Positions 51,290 to 60,886 of a DNA stretch of 64,000 bases are shown here, piece by piece. The stretch's first letter is position 1, and each line of letters starts with the position of its first letter. The position numbers were made by a program, and so were the translations under genes. Source of the stretch: Evansella cellulosilytica DSM 2522 (lineage in GTDB: Bacteria; Bacillota; Bacilli; Bacillales; Salisediminibacteriaceae); NCBI RefSeq assembly GCF_000177235.2, contig NC_014829.1:1426001-1490000 (forward strand), given 5' to 3'. The notes under the pieces are model-generated. The model was not told the origin of the DNA. It ran no database searches and saw only the letters and a program-made list of their open reading frames with translations.

Positions 51290-51599
51290 ATTGAATTCCT
51301 CCATTTTGAATATTAAAAAAATCTATTAATCTATTTTAACATTTCGATATTCGAAATAAAAGAAGTAAGTAATGGGACAATTCTCACATCTTTGTTTATG
51401 TGGAAAGCTTTCACTTCAATATCCATTTACCAAAATGACGTCATTTTATATCTTTACATTTTACACTTTGTCTAATGTATTACCTAAAAGATAGATATAT
51501 ACTGTTATGAAAGTTAACAAAATGGGTTTTGAATCCAAAAATAATTAAAAGATTGTGTTAGATTATTTTACAAAAATGGTAGTGTAGCAATTATTTTGG
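51290..51599 (+). other. Divergent promoter region
   Basis: About 310 AT-rich bases between the S9 peptidase and the pyrimidine ABC operon. I saw no gene and no riboswitch that I recognise. Confidence 0.5.
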
Positions 51600-51625
51600 T
51601 GAATAAGAACCGTCCCCATTAACCC
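51600..51625 (+). repeat. REP-like repeat, right arm (last copy in the window)
   Basis: TGAATAAGAACCGTCCCC then ATTAACCC, 22 bases before the ABC ATPase start. No further copy was found downstream of this point. Confidence 0.65.
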
Positions 51626-51646
51626 TAAGCGAAAGGAGAGGTTTGG

Positions 51647-52429
51647 ATGGCTGTAGCAAAAGTGTTTACTCCTGAGATAGAGCTTGAGGAAGTAAGCATG
51701 CGATTTCAGACGGATAAGACGGAAGTGTTAGCTCTGGATAATGTGAGTGTTGCCATTCAGAAGGGCGAATTTGTTTCGTTATTAGGCCCTTCAGGCTGTG
51801 GGAAAACAACGTTATTAAGAATTATGGCTGATTTGATTCAGCCGACATGGGGTGAAATAAAAGTAGCTGGTAAAACTGCGAAGGAGGCGAGACTAGCCCA
51901 GAAGTATGGCATTGTTTTTCAAAGTCCTGTTTTATATGACTGGAGAAAAGTAAAGGACAACATTACGCTGCCTTTAGAAATGATGGGGACGAAAAAGTCC
52001 GAAAGAGAAAGTCGAGTCGATCATTTGCTAGAGTTAGTAGGTCTGAAAAAGTTTAAGGATAAGTATCCATGGCAGTTAAGTGGTGGGATGCAGCAACGTG
52101 TTGCGATTGCAAGAGCGTTAGCAATGGAGCCAGAAATACTGCTAATGGATGAACCATTTTCTGCTTTAGATGAATTTAGTAGAGAGAGATTAAATGAAGA
52201 GCTACTGTCCATTTGGAGTAAAGTAAACAACACAGTTGTATTCGTTACCCATAGTATTACTGAGGCAATATTTTTATCAGATCGTATATTTGTTCTTTCC
52301 CCTCACCCAGGTAGATTGTCATCGGTTGTTGAAGTACCATTACCGCGACCACGGACGGCAGATATGAGGCAAAGTCCAGATTTTTATGAGCTCATATCAC
52401 GTATTCGAAATCTATTTGAAGGGGTGTAG
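51647..52429 (+). CDS. ABC importer ATPase, nitrate/taurine/pyrimidine (NitT/TauT) type
   Basis: 260 residues. Walker A GPSGCGKTT, signature LSGGMQQRV, Walker B ILLMDEPFSALDEF and switch THSITEA. The family energises import of aromatic and N-heterocyclic compounds, sulfonates or nitrate with NMT1/THI5-like binding proteins. GGAGAGG precedes ATG 51647. First gene of a four-gene importer cluster in front of pyrimidine degradation genes, so uracil, thymine or dihydropyrimidines are likely cargo (inference). Confidence 0.9.
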   Translation: MAVAKVFTPEIELEEVSMRFQTDKTEVLALDNVSVAIQKGEFVSLLGPSGCGKTTLLRIMADLIQPTWGEIKVAGKTAKEARLAQKYGIVFQSPVLYDWRKVKDNITLPLEMMGTKKSERESRVDHLLELVGLKKFKDKYPWQLSGGMQQRVAIARALAMEPEILLMDEPFSALDEFSRERLNEELLSIWSKVNNTVVFVTHSITEAIFLSDRIFVLSPHPGRLSSVVEVPLPRPRTADMRQSPDFYELISRIRNLFEGV

Positions 52430-52434
52430 CTGTT

Positions 52435-53241
52435 ATGAAAAACAGAGGACCTCTTCAGCGATGGGCCCAAAAGATCACTTGGATTTTTGGAATTCTGATT
52501 ATTTGGGAAATTTGCTCCTGGTTACTATTAAACGTTTTTCAAGTGCGGCTAGCACAATCGAAGCTACCTTATATACACAAATTAATCGAAACGTTGACTA
52601 GTTATTGGGGGACACTCTTTTCGGAGGGTTGGGTCACTTTTGCTAATGCGAGTATTGGTTTTGCGGCAGGAGCTTCTGCAGGTATATTGTTAGCCATTCT
52701 CATGAGTTCTTCAAGATGGATCGAGCAACTTACATTTCCTTATGCTGTCGCCTCTCAAATGATTCCGATATTAGGGTTAGCTCCGATCGTCTATGGGATA
52801 GTACGGGATGTTCAATTAGCTCGAATATTAATTGCAGGTTATATTACTTTTTTTCCTGTTGCCATGAATGTTTTAAGAGGTCTTCGAAGTGCGGAGCCTA
52901 CTGCAATGGAGTTGATGCATTCTTACGCAGCGAAGCCGTGGACGGTCTACTGGAAACTAAAATTCCCAGCTGCTTTGCCAGGATTATTTAGTGGCTTGAA
53001 GATTGCTGCTCCATTAGCAGTTACAGGTGCTATTTTAGTCGAGCTAATGGGAGCATCCAATGGACTCGGTGTCATTATGTTACGAAACCTTTATTACGGG
53101 CCATCACATATTTACATGTTTTGGTTAACCGTCATACTAGGAGCACTACTGGGCATTCTTAGTTACTTTATTATTACTATTATCGAGCGTTTAGTAACCC
53201 CTTGGCAACCAGAGTTTCGCTCATTAGGAGGTGACGACTAG
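52435..53241 (+). CDS. ABC importer permease 1
   Basis: 268 residues, about six membrane segments. The cytoplasmic EAA loop is LRSAEPTAMELMHSYAAKPWTVYWKLKFPAALPGLFSGLKIAAPLA, the BPD_transp_1 signature. It starts 5 bases after the ATPase gene and is followed directly by a second permease, so the membrane channel is a heterodimer. Substrate as inferred for the ATPase. Confidence 0.88.
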   Translation: MKNRGPLQRWAQKITWIFGILIIWEICSWLLLNVFQVRLAQSKLPYIHKLIETLTSYWGTLFSEGWVTFANASIGFAAGASAGILLAILMSSSRWIEQLTFPYAVASQMIPILGLAPIVYGIVRDVQLARILIAGYITFFPVAMNVLRGLRSAEPTAMELMHSYAAKPWTVYWKLKFPAALPGLFSGLKIAAPLAVTGAILVELMGASNGLGVIMLRNLYYGPSHIYMFWLTVILGALLGILSYFIITIIERLVTPWQPEFRSLGGDD

Positions 53242-54129
53242 ATGCAAGGCGGTCCTGCAGAGAAAAATGCGAGTTGGATGGAGCAACCAACGATAAGTAA
53301 ATCGAACGTAGAGGGGACAGGGGAAAATAGAATAGAAGCCAATAATAAAAATCATAAAAGAATGGTAGAAAAAGCGAGAATGATCGTACTTCCGGTTATT
53401 GCTGGAATTCTGTTTATTGTCCTATGGGAACTGCGATTTTTTCATACTATTTTTCAGCTAGAAACGTATCAATTACCTCTCCCATCAGCGATATTAGAAG
53501 CCTTATTGGCCAATATGTCGACTTTAATCTCCTATACCGGTTATACGCTAACAGAAGCTGTTGTTGGTATGCTTTTAGGCTCCTCACTAGGTTTTATTGT
53601 TGCGTTAGTCGCTACCGCATGGCCGAAATGGGGGAAGGGGAGTTTAACGGTTGTTGCCTCACTCAATGCTGTTCCTATTGTCGCGCTAGCTCCAATCATG
53701 AACCTTTGGTTTGGTAGTGGGATTGGTTCAAGAATTGCGATTGTAACCATCATGACAATGGCTGCGATGGCAATCAATGCCTACAAAGGAATGAATAATG
53801 TCCATCCGTTCGCGTTAGATTTAATGCATTCCTACGCTGCGACGAAATTTGAAATTTTTAAGTTTTTAAGAATTTTTAATAGTTTACCTTACGTGTTTAC
53901 TGCGTTAAAAATAAATGCCACAGCAAGTATGATTGGAGCGATCGTTGGGGAGTTCTTCTTCTCCTCCAGAGGCTTGGGTTACCTCTTGTCTAATTCCATC
54001 AAAATAGGACGAATGCCTTTAGGTTGGGCGTGCATTATTATGGCTGCAATAGCAGGTATCTTGTTTTATTTCATAGTAGAACGACTAGAGAAAGTGTTTT
54101 TGAAATGGCATGCTTCTGAGAGAACGTAG
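53242..54129 (+). CDS. ABC importer permease 2
   Basis: 295 residues. There is a hydrophilic 45-residue N-terminal extension, then six membrane segments and an EAA loop MNNVHPFALDLMHSYAATKFEIFKFLRIFNSLPYVFTALKINATA. It starts right after the stop of permease 1, with GGAGG in front of ATG 53242. The repeated LMHSYAA motif in both permeases shows they are paralogs. Confidence 0.88.
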   Translation: MQGGPAEKNASWMEQPTISKSNVEGTGENRIEANNKNHKRMVEKARMIVLPVIAGILFIVLWELRFFHTIFQLETYQLPLPSAILEALLANMSTLISYTGYTLTEAVVGMLLGSSLGFIVALVATAWPKWGKGSLTVVASLNAVPIVALAPIMNLWFGSGIGSRIAIVTIMTMAAMAINAYKGMNNVHPFALDLMHSYAATKFEIFKFLRIFNSLPYVFTALKINATASMIGAIVGEFFFSSRGLGYLLSNSIKIGRMPLGWACIIMAAIAGILFYFIVERLEKVFLKWHASERT

Positions 54130-54231
54130 CTTACTATCATTATTGTTGTGTTCCAATTGTGCGACACATAGCACAAATCGAATAATATAGCGGAACTAGA
54201 AAAAAGGATGATATTAAGGGAGGGTTAATGA

Positions 54232-55260
54232 ATGAAAACGAAAACTAACTATGGAAGTAAGTTCGGCATTTTAATTGTGTTGTTGTTAAGTGTGTTGCTT
54301 GCCGCTTGTGGGGAAGAGGAAACGAGCTCTGAGGAGTTAACACCAGTGAGTATTCAGTTGAAATGGGTTCCTCAAGCACAGTTTGCAGGTTATTTTGTAG
54401 CGTTAGAAAATGGCTATTATGAAGAAGAAGGGTTAGATGTAACAATTGTACCTGGCGGACCGGACATCGTTCCTGAGCAGCAGGTAGCGAACGGATCAGT
54501 AGATATTGGTGTAAATTGGGTAGCTAGTCTTCTTGCTCACCGCGATGAAGGATTCCCATTAGTTCAGATTTCACAAATCTATCAAAATAGTGGTCTTGTA
54601 CTCGTGTCGTATAAAGAGGATGGGATAGCATCGCCAGCTGACTTTGCCGGGCGCACGGTTGGAAACTGGATGGGGGGAAATGAATTCGAAGTGTTAGCTT
54701 TATTTGATAAATATGGGCTTGACCCATACTCCGATCTAGAATTTAGTTCTCAAGGGTTTACGATGGACCAATTTTTCACAGGAGATATTGAAGTGGCTTC
54801 AGCGATGACATATAACGAATTTCAGGTTGTATTGGCAGAAGGGGTATCTGAAGATGAGTTAGTTGTATTTGATATGAACGAAGAAGGGGTTGCCATGCTT
54901 CAAGATAATTTATTTGTTAATAGTGAATGGATTGAGGAAAACAAAGAGGTTGCAGCGAAATTTGTTCGTGCTTCCATTAAAGGGTGGCAATCTGCCATTG
55001 AGGATCAAGAAGCAGCCGTTGACGCTGTAATGAATGCTGTAGAGGAAGGTAGCTCCGATCGTGAGCACCAAGTGAAAATGATGGAGGAGGTAGCGAAGCT
55101 TGTTGCTCCAGATGGATTTGATCCTGCGAATATTGGAATGATTGATGATGCGATGTTTAAACAAACGGCAGATATCGCGCTCGAATTCGGGGTCATTACG
55201 GAAGCGGCAGATTTAGATGCATCGTATACGCATGAAATTATGGAAATGGTAACGGAATAG
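54232..55260 (+). CDS. ABC importer substrate-binding lipoprotein, NMT1/THI5-like
   Basis: 342 residues. Signal peptide with lipobox LLAAC (Cys26), acidic linker, then the NMT1/THI5 fold: VSIQLKWVPQAQFAGYFVALENGYYEEEGLDVTIVPGG, followed by VNWVASLLAHRDEG and GRTVGNWMGGNEFEVLALF. This family binds pyrimidine-like ligands such as formylaminopyrimidine or HMP, riboflavin and other N-heterocycles. It lies 102 bases after permease 2. A hairpin follows the stop codon. In this setting a pyrimidine base is the likely ligand. Confidence 0.88.
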   Translation: MKTKTNYGSKFGILIVLLLSVLLAACGEEETSSEELTPVSIQLKWVPQAQFAGYFVALENGYYEEEGLDVTIVPGGPDIVPEQQVANGSVDIGVNWVASLLAHRDEGFPLVQISQIYQNSGLVLVSYKEDGIASPADFAGRTVGNWMGGNEFEVLALFDKYGLDPYSDLEFSSQGFTMDQFFTGDIEVASAMTYNEFQVVLAEGVSEDELVVFDMNEEGVAMLQDNLFVNSEWIEENKEVAAKFVRASIKGWQSAIEDQEAAVDAVMNAVEEGSSDREHQVKMMEEVAKLVAPDGFDPANIGMIDDAMFKQTADIALEFGVITEAADLDASYTHEIMEMVTE

Positions 55261-55272
55261 ATACACGGGAGG

Positions 55273-55310
55273 GGTTGTCCTATTAGGTTTCTATCCCTTA
55301 TAGGACAACC
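55273..55310 (+). terminator. Hairpin after the binding-protein gene
   Basis: GGTTGTCCTAT pairs perfectly with ATAGGACAACC around a 16-base loop. There is no T run, so it may stabilise the upstream mRNA or attenuate transcription rather than stop it. Confidence 0.5.
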
Positions 55311-55612
55311 AAATAATGTAAGACAATAGATTTCATTCTCATTCAAGGATGTTTGTGAACTATCATGACACGGTAGACAATAATCGACAGTTTCATACTG
55401 GAAGATTACCTAACTGTATCAAGATTGTTTTTGTTAGATCGTGGTACTATTTATACAAATTTAAAGGGAATCTCACATTTTTTTTACACAATGGTTGAAA
55501 AGTGGTGAAGATCATCTAACGATCTGTGTAATGAAAAGCCGCTTAACTGAATTTAGAATGATAGGAATAGCTTACTAGAAAAAAGCAGAAAACTATTCAT
55601 TTAATAGGAGGG
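55311..55612 (+). other. Intergenic stretch between importer and catabolic genes
   Basis: AT-rich, no gene recognised. It may carry a promoter for the degradation genes. Confidence 0.45.
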
Positions 55613-55618
55613 GTGTAC

Positions 55619-56509
55619 ATGTCAGACAAGATAGTAATCGGATTAATTCAAGCAAAGAATGATGTGCATGGAGATCAACCAGTGGAGGTCCATAAGGAAA
55701 AGGCAATTGAAAAGCATATAAAGCTTGTAAAGGAAGCAAAACAGAAGGGTGCCCAGATTGTCTGTTTACAGGAAATTTTCTATGGACCATATTTCTGCAC
55801 AGAGCAATCAACGAAGTGGTATGAAGCTGCTGAAGAAATACCAAACGGCCCAACAACGAAACTTTTTCAAGAGCTTGCTAAAGAGCTTAGTATTGTCATC
55901 ATACTGCCAATCTATGAAAGAGAAGGTATTGCCACGTATTATAATACTGCTGCTGTCATCGATGCGGATGGTTCTTATTTAGGGAAATACCGCAAAACAC
56001 ATATCCCTCACGTGGGGGTGGAAGCTGAGGGCTGCGGCTTTTGGGAAAAATATTATTTCAAGCCTGGCAATCTAGGCTATCAAGTATTTGACACAGCATT
56101 TGCTAAAGTAGGCGTCTATATTTGCTATGACCGTCATTTTCCAGAAGGCGCAAGATTACTTGGTTTAAAAGGAGCAGAAATTGTCTTCAATCCTTCTGCA
56201 ACAGTAGCTGGATTATCGGAATATTTATGGAAGCTTGAGCAACCAGCACATGCGGTGGCTAACGGATATTACTTAGGCGCAATAAACCGTGTTGGAGTCG
56301 AAGCGCCTTGGAACATGGGTGAATTTTATGGCCAGTCTTATTTAGTAGATCCAAGAGGTAGTTTTGTATCGACAGGCTCAAGAGATAGTGATGAGGTAAT
56401 TATTGGAGAAATGGATAAAAAAATGATACGAGAAGTTCGTGATACATGGCAATTTTACCGTGACAGACGTCCGGAAACATATGAAGAAATGACAGCACTT
56501 CTACCTTAA
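55619..56509 (+). CDS. Beta-ureidopropionase-like carbon-nitrogen hydrolase
   Basis: 296 residues, nitrilase superfamily. The catalytic triad is visible: Glu in CLQEIFYGPYF, Lys in KYRKTHIPH, Cys in VGVYICYDRHFPEGARLL. The VYICYDRHFPE and EPGLSEYLWKLEQPAHAVANGYY-like region match beta-ureidopropionase/N-carbamoyl amidohydrolases. It would turn N-carbamoyl-beta-alanine into beta-alanine, CO2 and ammonia, the last step of reductive pyrimidine breakdown. AGGAGGGG precedes ATG 55619. PreT follows 190 bases later. Confidence 0.88.
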   Translation: MSDKIVIGLIQAKNDVHGDQPVEVHKEKAIEKHIKLVKEAKQKGAQIVCLQEIFYGPYFCTEQSTKWYEAAEEIPNGPTTKLFQELAKELSIVIILPIYEREGIATYYNTAAVIDADGSYLGKYRKTHIPHVGVEAEGCGFWEKYYFKPGNLGYQVFDTAFAKVGVYICYDRHFPEGARLLGLKGAEIVFNPSATVAGLSEYLWKLEQPAHAVANGYYLGAINRVGVEAPWNMGEFYGQSYLVDPRGSFVSTGSRDSDEVIIGEMDKKMIREVRDTWQFYRDRRPETYEEMTALLP

Positions 56510-56699
56510 GAGAATGTGTAAGTTGGTTGGAATAGAGAAAGAATAGAAGACTGAGAGATTATTCAGTTACCTATTCTTTTTCTATAGGCTGCATCTATCG
56601 TAGCATAATATCTTTTAACCGGAATTGATGATTTTTTTTAAAGTGATTAGATTTTAAAAATTGCGATTGAACTATCTCGCTGAAAGGAGGGTTTTGACA

Positions 56700-58058
56700 T
56701 TGACAAGTAAGCTAAAATCCATTGATATGTTGAGGAAAAACTTTGAAGAAATATCGCCAGGCTTGAAAAATCAAGAAGCTTTGGAAGAATCGAATCGTTG
56801 CTTGTATTGCTATGATGCCCCCTGTATTCAAGCTTGTCCCACAGGCATTGATATTCCTACCTTTATTAAAAAGATTGCCTCCGGTAATTTGAAAGGATCA
56901 GCAAAAACAATCATGTCTGCAAATCCGGTCGGAGCTAGTTGCGCTAGAGTTTGCCCAACAGAGGAGCTTTGTGAAGGAGCGTGTGTTCTCAATGCTTCAA
57001 CGAAACCAATTGTGATTGGTGACCTTCAACGATATGCCACTGACTGGGCGATTCATAATGAACAAGTGCTGTTTAAAGCTGGTAAGAAGAATGGTAAAAC
57101 GGTGGCGATTGTAGGTGGAGGACCCGCTGGATTATCGGCTGCTCGGGAATTAGCACTTCTAGGATATAAAGTAACAATATTTGAAGCTGAAAAAGAGGCC
57201 GGTGGCTTAAATACGTATGGAATTGTTTCTTTTCGGCTACCTCAAGCAATATCATTTTGGGAAGTAGAGCAAGTGAAGAGCCTTGATGTGGAGATCCGGA
57301 CGAATATACGTGTTGGAGAAGATGTATCTGTTAGAAAATTAATAAAAGACTATGATTCTATTGTGTTAGCAATAGGCATGGCCAATGTACCAAAGCTTGG
57401 GATTAAGGGAGAGGACCTAGATAACGTATATGACGCGATTGAGTTTGTAAAGAAAACAAAGGAAGACATCCCAACAAGTTTTATCGGCAAAAAGGTCGCA
57501 GTTATTGGCGCAGGAAATACAGCGATAGATGCTGCAACGTCCTCAGTTCGTTTAGGTGCTGAGAATGTAAAAGTAGTATACCGTCGGACTGTAGATGAAA
57601 TGTCTGCCTATGATTTTGAATACGAATTTGCAAAGCAAGAAGGGGTGGAGTTTAGGTGGTTAACGACACCAAAAGAAATGATTAGTGATGAAAACGGAAA
57701 AGTAAAAGGCATCATATGCAGCAAAAATGAACTTCAGGAGCAAGCGGATGGCTCTGTTCGCCCTGTGCCAATAGATGGTACTGAATTTACGATGGATGCT
57801 GATGTTGTCATTCGAGCCATTGGGCAATCCCGATATGTTGATTTAATAGAAGCGTTTCAGTTGGAACATACGAACGGTGTTGTTCAAGTAAGAAAAGGAA
57901 CGTTTCAAACCTCAAATGACAAAGTTTTTGCTTGCGGAGATGTAGTTTTTGGGAATGGTCAAGGCGACGCGATGGTTGTTACTGCTGCGGAGCAAGGAAA
58001 ACAGGCGGCGTATCAATTACATGAAAAGCTAATGAAAAAGGTGACGGAAACAGCTTAA
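56700..58058 (+). CDS. preT: Dihydropyrimidine dehydrogenase (NAD+) subunit PreT
   Basis: 452 residues from TTG 56700, with AAAGGAGGG 9 bases upstream. The N-terminal double 4Fe-4S domain has CLYCYDAPCIQACPTGIDIP and CARVCPTEELCEGACV. The FAD loop is VAIVGGGPAGLSAARELALLG, the NAD(P) loop is VAVIGAGNTAIDAATSSVRLGAENV, and the C-terminal FAD contact is KVFACGDVVFGNGQGDAMVV. It passes electrons between NADH and PreA for reduction of uracil and thymine. PreA follows after 54 bases, so they form a heteromeric enzyme. Confidence 0.92.
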   Translation: MTSKLKSIDMLRKNFEEISPGLKNQEALEESNRCLYCYDAPCIQACPTGIDIPTFIKKIASGNLKGSAKTIMSANPVGASCARVCPTEELCEGACVLNASTKPIVIGDLQRYATDWAIHNEQVLFKAGKKNGKTVAIVGGGPAGLSAARELALLGYKVTIFEAEKEAGGLNTYGIVSFRLPQAISFWEVEQVKSLDVEIRTNIRVGEDVSVRKLIKDYDSIVLAIGMANVPKLGIKGEDLDNVYDAIEFVKKTKEDIPTSFIGKKVAVIGAGNTAIDAATSSVRLGAENVKVVYRRTVDEMSAYDFEYEFAKQEGVEFRWLTTPKEMISDENGKVKGIICSKNELQEQADGSVRPVPIDGTEFTMDADVVIRAIGQSRYVDLIEAFQLEHTNGVVQVRKGTFQTSNDKVFACGDVVFGNGQGDAMVVTAAEQGKQAAYQLHEKLMKKVTETA

Positions 58059-58112
58059 TTTAACTATCTAGAAGGAAGTTTTATGGAAAAACTACGAAAA
58101 GGAGGTCTGAAA

Positions 58113-59381
58113 ATGGCAGATTTACAAATTAACCTTGCAGGAATTAAATCCCCCAACCCATTTTGGTTGGCATCAGCGCCTCCAACGAACTCTGGCTATC
58201 AAGTCCAACGTGCATTTGAAGCCGGCTGGGGTGGGGCTGTTTGGAAAACGCTAGGTGACCCCATTATTAATACGACATCAAGATTTGCGGCCGTTAACTT
58301 TAACGGGCAACGTGTTGCTGGTTTTAATAATATTGAATTAATTACCGATCGCCCGTTAGAAGTAAATTTAAAAGAAATCTATGAAACGAAGAAAAGATTT
58401 CCTGATCATGCCATCGTCGCATCATTAATGGTCGAACCGCAACAAGAGAAGTGGCATGAAATAGTAAAAAGAGTAGAAGATGTTGGGGTGGACGGTCTTG
58501 AATTAAACTTTGGTTGCCCACATGGAATGGCGGAACGAGGAATGGGATCCGCTTCTGGTCAAGTACCCGAGCTAGTAGAAAAGCAAACATACTGGGTAAA
58601 GGAAGTAGCGACAACTCCTGTCATCGTTAAGTTAACCCCTAATATAACAGATATTACAGTGACAGCCGAAGCAGCCGTTCGAGGTGGGGCTGATGCTGTA
58701 AGTATGATTAATACGATTAATAGTTTAGCAGGTGTCGATATTGATACATGGAATACCATACCAAATGTTGCAGGGAAAGGGGCACATGGAGGCTATTGTG
58801 GGCCAGCTGTTAAGCCTATCGCTCTAAATATGGTCGCAGAATGCGCTCGAAATCCTTTAGTGAATGTACCGATTTCAGGAATTGGTGGCATATCAAATTG
58901 GAAGGACACTGTGGAGTACTTATTAATGGGAGCAACTGGTGTACAAGTTTGCACCGCAGCCATGCACCATGGCTTTCGAATAGTAGAAGATATGATAGAA
59001 GGTCTATCCAATTATCTTGATGAAAAAGGTATTTCTGCTGTCATGGATCTCGTCGGAAAATCAGTTCCAAAATATTCTGAATGGGGAAATCTTGATTTAA
59101 ATTATAAAGTTGTCGCCCAGATTAACAATGATGTGTGCATCAATTGTAATAAATGCCACATTGCCTGTGAAGATGCCTCTCACCAATGTATTGATATGCT
59201 AAAGGACGCTAACGGTACCGCGTATTTAAAAGTACGAGAAGAGGATTGTGTTGGCTGCAACTTATGTTCAATTGTTTGCCCTGAGGAAGGTGCCATTAGC
59301 ATGGTCGAGGCGAGTAGAGAACATCCTCCGATAAGCTGGAATGAACGTCAGGAAATTGTAGGAGCGATTCTATCGAAGTAA
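58113..59381 (+). CDS. preA: Dihydropyrimidine dehydrogenase (NAD+) subunit PreA
   Basis: 422 residues from ATG 58113 (AAGGAGG 9 bases upstream). It has an FMN-binding TIM barrel of the dihydroorotate dehydrogenase family (NPFWLASAPPTNSGYQVQRAFEAGWGGAVWKT, LELNFGCPHGM, PVIVKLTPNITD). The lid-loop active-site Cys is likely in GCPHGMAERGMGSASGQ or nearby. Two 4Fe-4S clusters lie at the C-terminus (CINCNKCHIACEDASHQC and CVGCNLCSIVCPEEG). It reduces uracil/thymine to the 5,6-dihydro base or works in reverse with PreT. Confidence 0.93.
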   Translation: MADLQINLAGIKSPNPFWLASAPPTNSGYQVQRAFEAGWGGAVWKTLGDPIINTTSRFAAVNFNGQRVAGFNNIELITDRPLEVNLKEIYETKKRFPDHAIVASLMVEPQQEKWHEIVKRVEDVGVDGLELNFGCPHGMAERGMGSASGQVPELVEKQTYWVKEVATTPVIVKLTPNITDITVTAEAAVRGGADAVSMINTINSLAGVDIDTWNTIPNVAGKGAHGGYCGPAVKPIALNMVAECARNPLVNVPISGIGGISNWKDTVEYLLMGATGVQVCTAAMHHGFRIVEDMIEGLSNYLDEKGISAVMDLVGKSVPKYSEWGNLDLNYKVVAQINNDVCINCNKCHIACEDASHQCIDMLKDANGTAYLKVREEDCVGCNLCSIVCPEEGAISMVEASREHPPISWNERQEIVGAILSK

Positions 59382-59406
59382 CTGAGATAAACAAGGAGGG
59401 GATAAA

Positions 59407-60825
59407 ATGAAGAAGGTAATAAAGAACGGATTCATTGTTACCGCAGCAGATACTTATGAAGGGGAAATACTTATTGAAAACGAAAAAATAGTTGCCATTG
59501 GGTCTCATCTTGATGCAGATGGGGCAGAGGTTATCGATGCAAAAGGGTGCTATGTTTTTCCAGGAGGAATAGATCCCCATACACATCTCGAAATGCCATT
59601 TGGAGGTACCGTTTCAAAAGATGATTTTGAAACGGGAACGATTGCAGCTGCTTTTGGAGGGACAACGACAGTTATCGATTTTTGTTTAACAAATAAAGGG
59701 GAACCGTTGAAAAACTCGATTGATACTTGGCATAAAAAGTCCAAAGATAAATCAGTTATTGATTATAGTTTTCACCTCATGATCTCAGAGATTAACGATG
59801 AAGTGCTTGGGGAGCTTCCACAGGTTATCGACGAGGAAGGGATCACCTCCTTTAAAGTGTTTATGGCATATAAGCATGTTTTCCAAGCAGACGATGAAAC
59901 ACTGTTTCGAACTTTAATTTCAGCAAAGGATTTAGGGGCACTCGTCATGGTGCATGCGGAAAATGGTGATGTGATTGACTATTTGACGAAAAAAGCATTA
60001 GAGGAAGGGAATACGGAACCAATCTATCACGCGTTAACTCGACCTCCTGAAGTAGAAGGGGAAGCAACTGGACGTGCGGCACATCTGACAGGGCTTGCCA
60101 ATTCTCAGCTATACGTCGTTCACGTGTCCTGTGCGCAGGCGGTCGAACAAATTGCCGAGGCGAGAAACAAAGGCTTTAACGTCTGGGGGGAAACTTGTCC
60201 TCAATATTTAGTTTTAGATAAAACGTATTTAGAAAAGCCGGATTTTGAAGGTGCGAAATATGTTTGGTCTCCACCACTTCGAGACAAGGAACATCAAGAG
60301 GTGCTTTGGAATGCGTTGAAGAGTGGTCAGCTACAGACATTAGGTTCTGACCAGTGTTCCTTTGATTTCAAAGGGCAAAAGGATTTAGGAATGGGTGACT
60401 TTACGAAAATACCGAATGGTGGCCCGATCATTGAGGATAGGCTACCTATTCTTTTCTCTGAAGGTGTGAAAAAAGGGAGGATTACGTTAAACCAATTCGT
60501 GGAAATTACTTCTACAAGAATTGCTAAGCTGTTTGGATTATTCCCGCAAAAGGGCACGATTGCCGTAGGATCAGATGCGGATATTGTTATATATGATCCA
60601 AATGTTGAAAGGGTCATTTCTGCTGATACACATCACATGGCGGTTGATTATAACGCGTTTGAAGGAATGAAGATTACTGGAGAGCCAGTATCTGTTTTAT
60701 CTCGAGGCGAATTTGTGATTCGCGATAAGCAATTTGTAGGTAAGTTAGGTAGTGGGAAATATCTTAAACGCGCAAAATATGGAATGAGAAAGGGAGAAGA
60801 GAAGGAAGAAATAGTATCGATGTAA
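59407..60825 (+). CDS. hydA: Dihydropyrimidinase
   Basis: 472 residues, amidohydrolase superfamily. Metal and active-site motifs: PGGIDPHTHLEMPFGG (two His), FKVFMAYK (carbamylated Lys), VHAENGD, YVVHVSC (His), TLGSDQCSF (Asp). It opens the dihydropyrimidine ring to N-carbamoyl-beta-alanine, the substrate of the hydrolase encoded at 55619. AAGGAGGGG precedes ATG 59407. Gene order PreT-PreA-dihydropyrimidinase is the common pathway order in bacilli. Confidence 0.94.
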   Translation: MKKVIKNGFIVTAADTYEGEILIENEKIVAIGSHLDADGAEVIDAKGCYVFPGGIDPHTHLEMPFGGTVSKDDFETGTIAAAFGGTTTVIDFCLTNKGEPLKNSIDTWHKKSKDKSVIDYSFHLMISEINDEVLGELPQVIDEEGITSFKVFMAYKHVFQADDETLFRTLISAKDLGALVMVHAENGDVIDYLTKKALEEGNTEPIYHALTRPPEVEGEATGRAAHLTGLANSQLYVVHVSCAQAVEQIAEARNKGFNVWGETCPQYLVLDKTYLEKPDFEGAKYVWSPPLRDKEHQEVLWNALKSGQLQTLGSDQCSFDFKGQKDLGMGDFTKIPNGGPIIEDRLPILFSEGVKKGRITLNQFVEITSTRIAKLFGLFPQKGTIAVGSDADIVIYDPNVERVISADTHHMAVDYNAFEGMKITGEPVSVLSRGEFVIRDKQFVGKLGSGKYLKRAKYGMRKGEEKEEIVSM

Positions 60826-60886
60826 AAAGAATGCCTTGTGTCATACGCATCGGCTATGCCTACTTTAATGTAAGGAGGGAGAGGAG

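Noticed and set aside
376-51625. REP copies as a CRISPR array
   Set aside because: The copies are scattered singly or in inverted pairs between genes, without regular spacing or cas genes.
51290-51646. Possible TPP or other riboswitch ahead of the NMT1/THI5-like importer
   Set aside because: No TPP-box sequence or other recognisable aptamer was found in the region.
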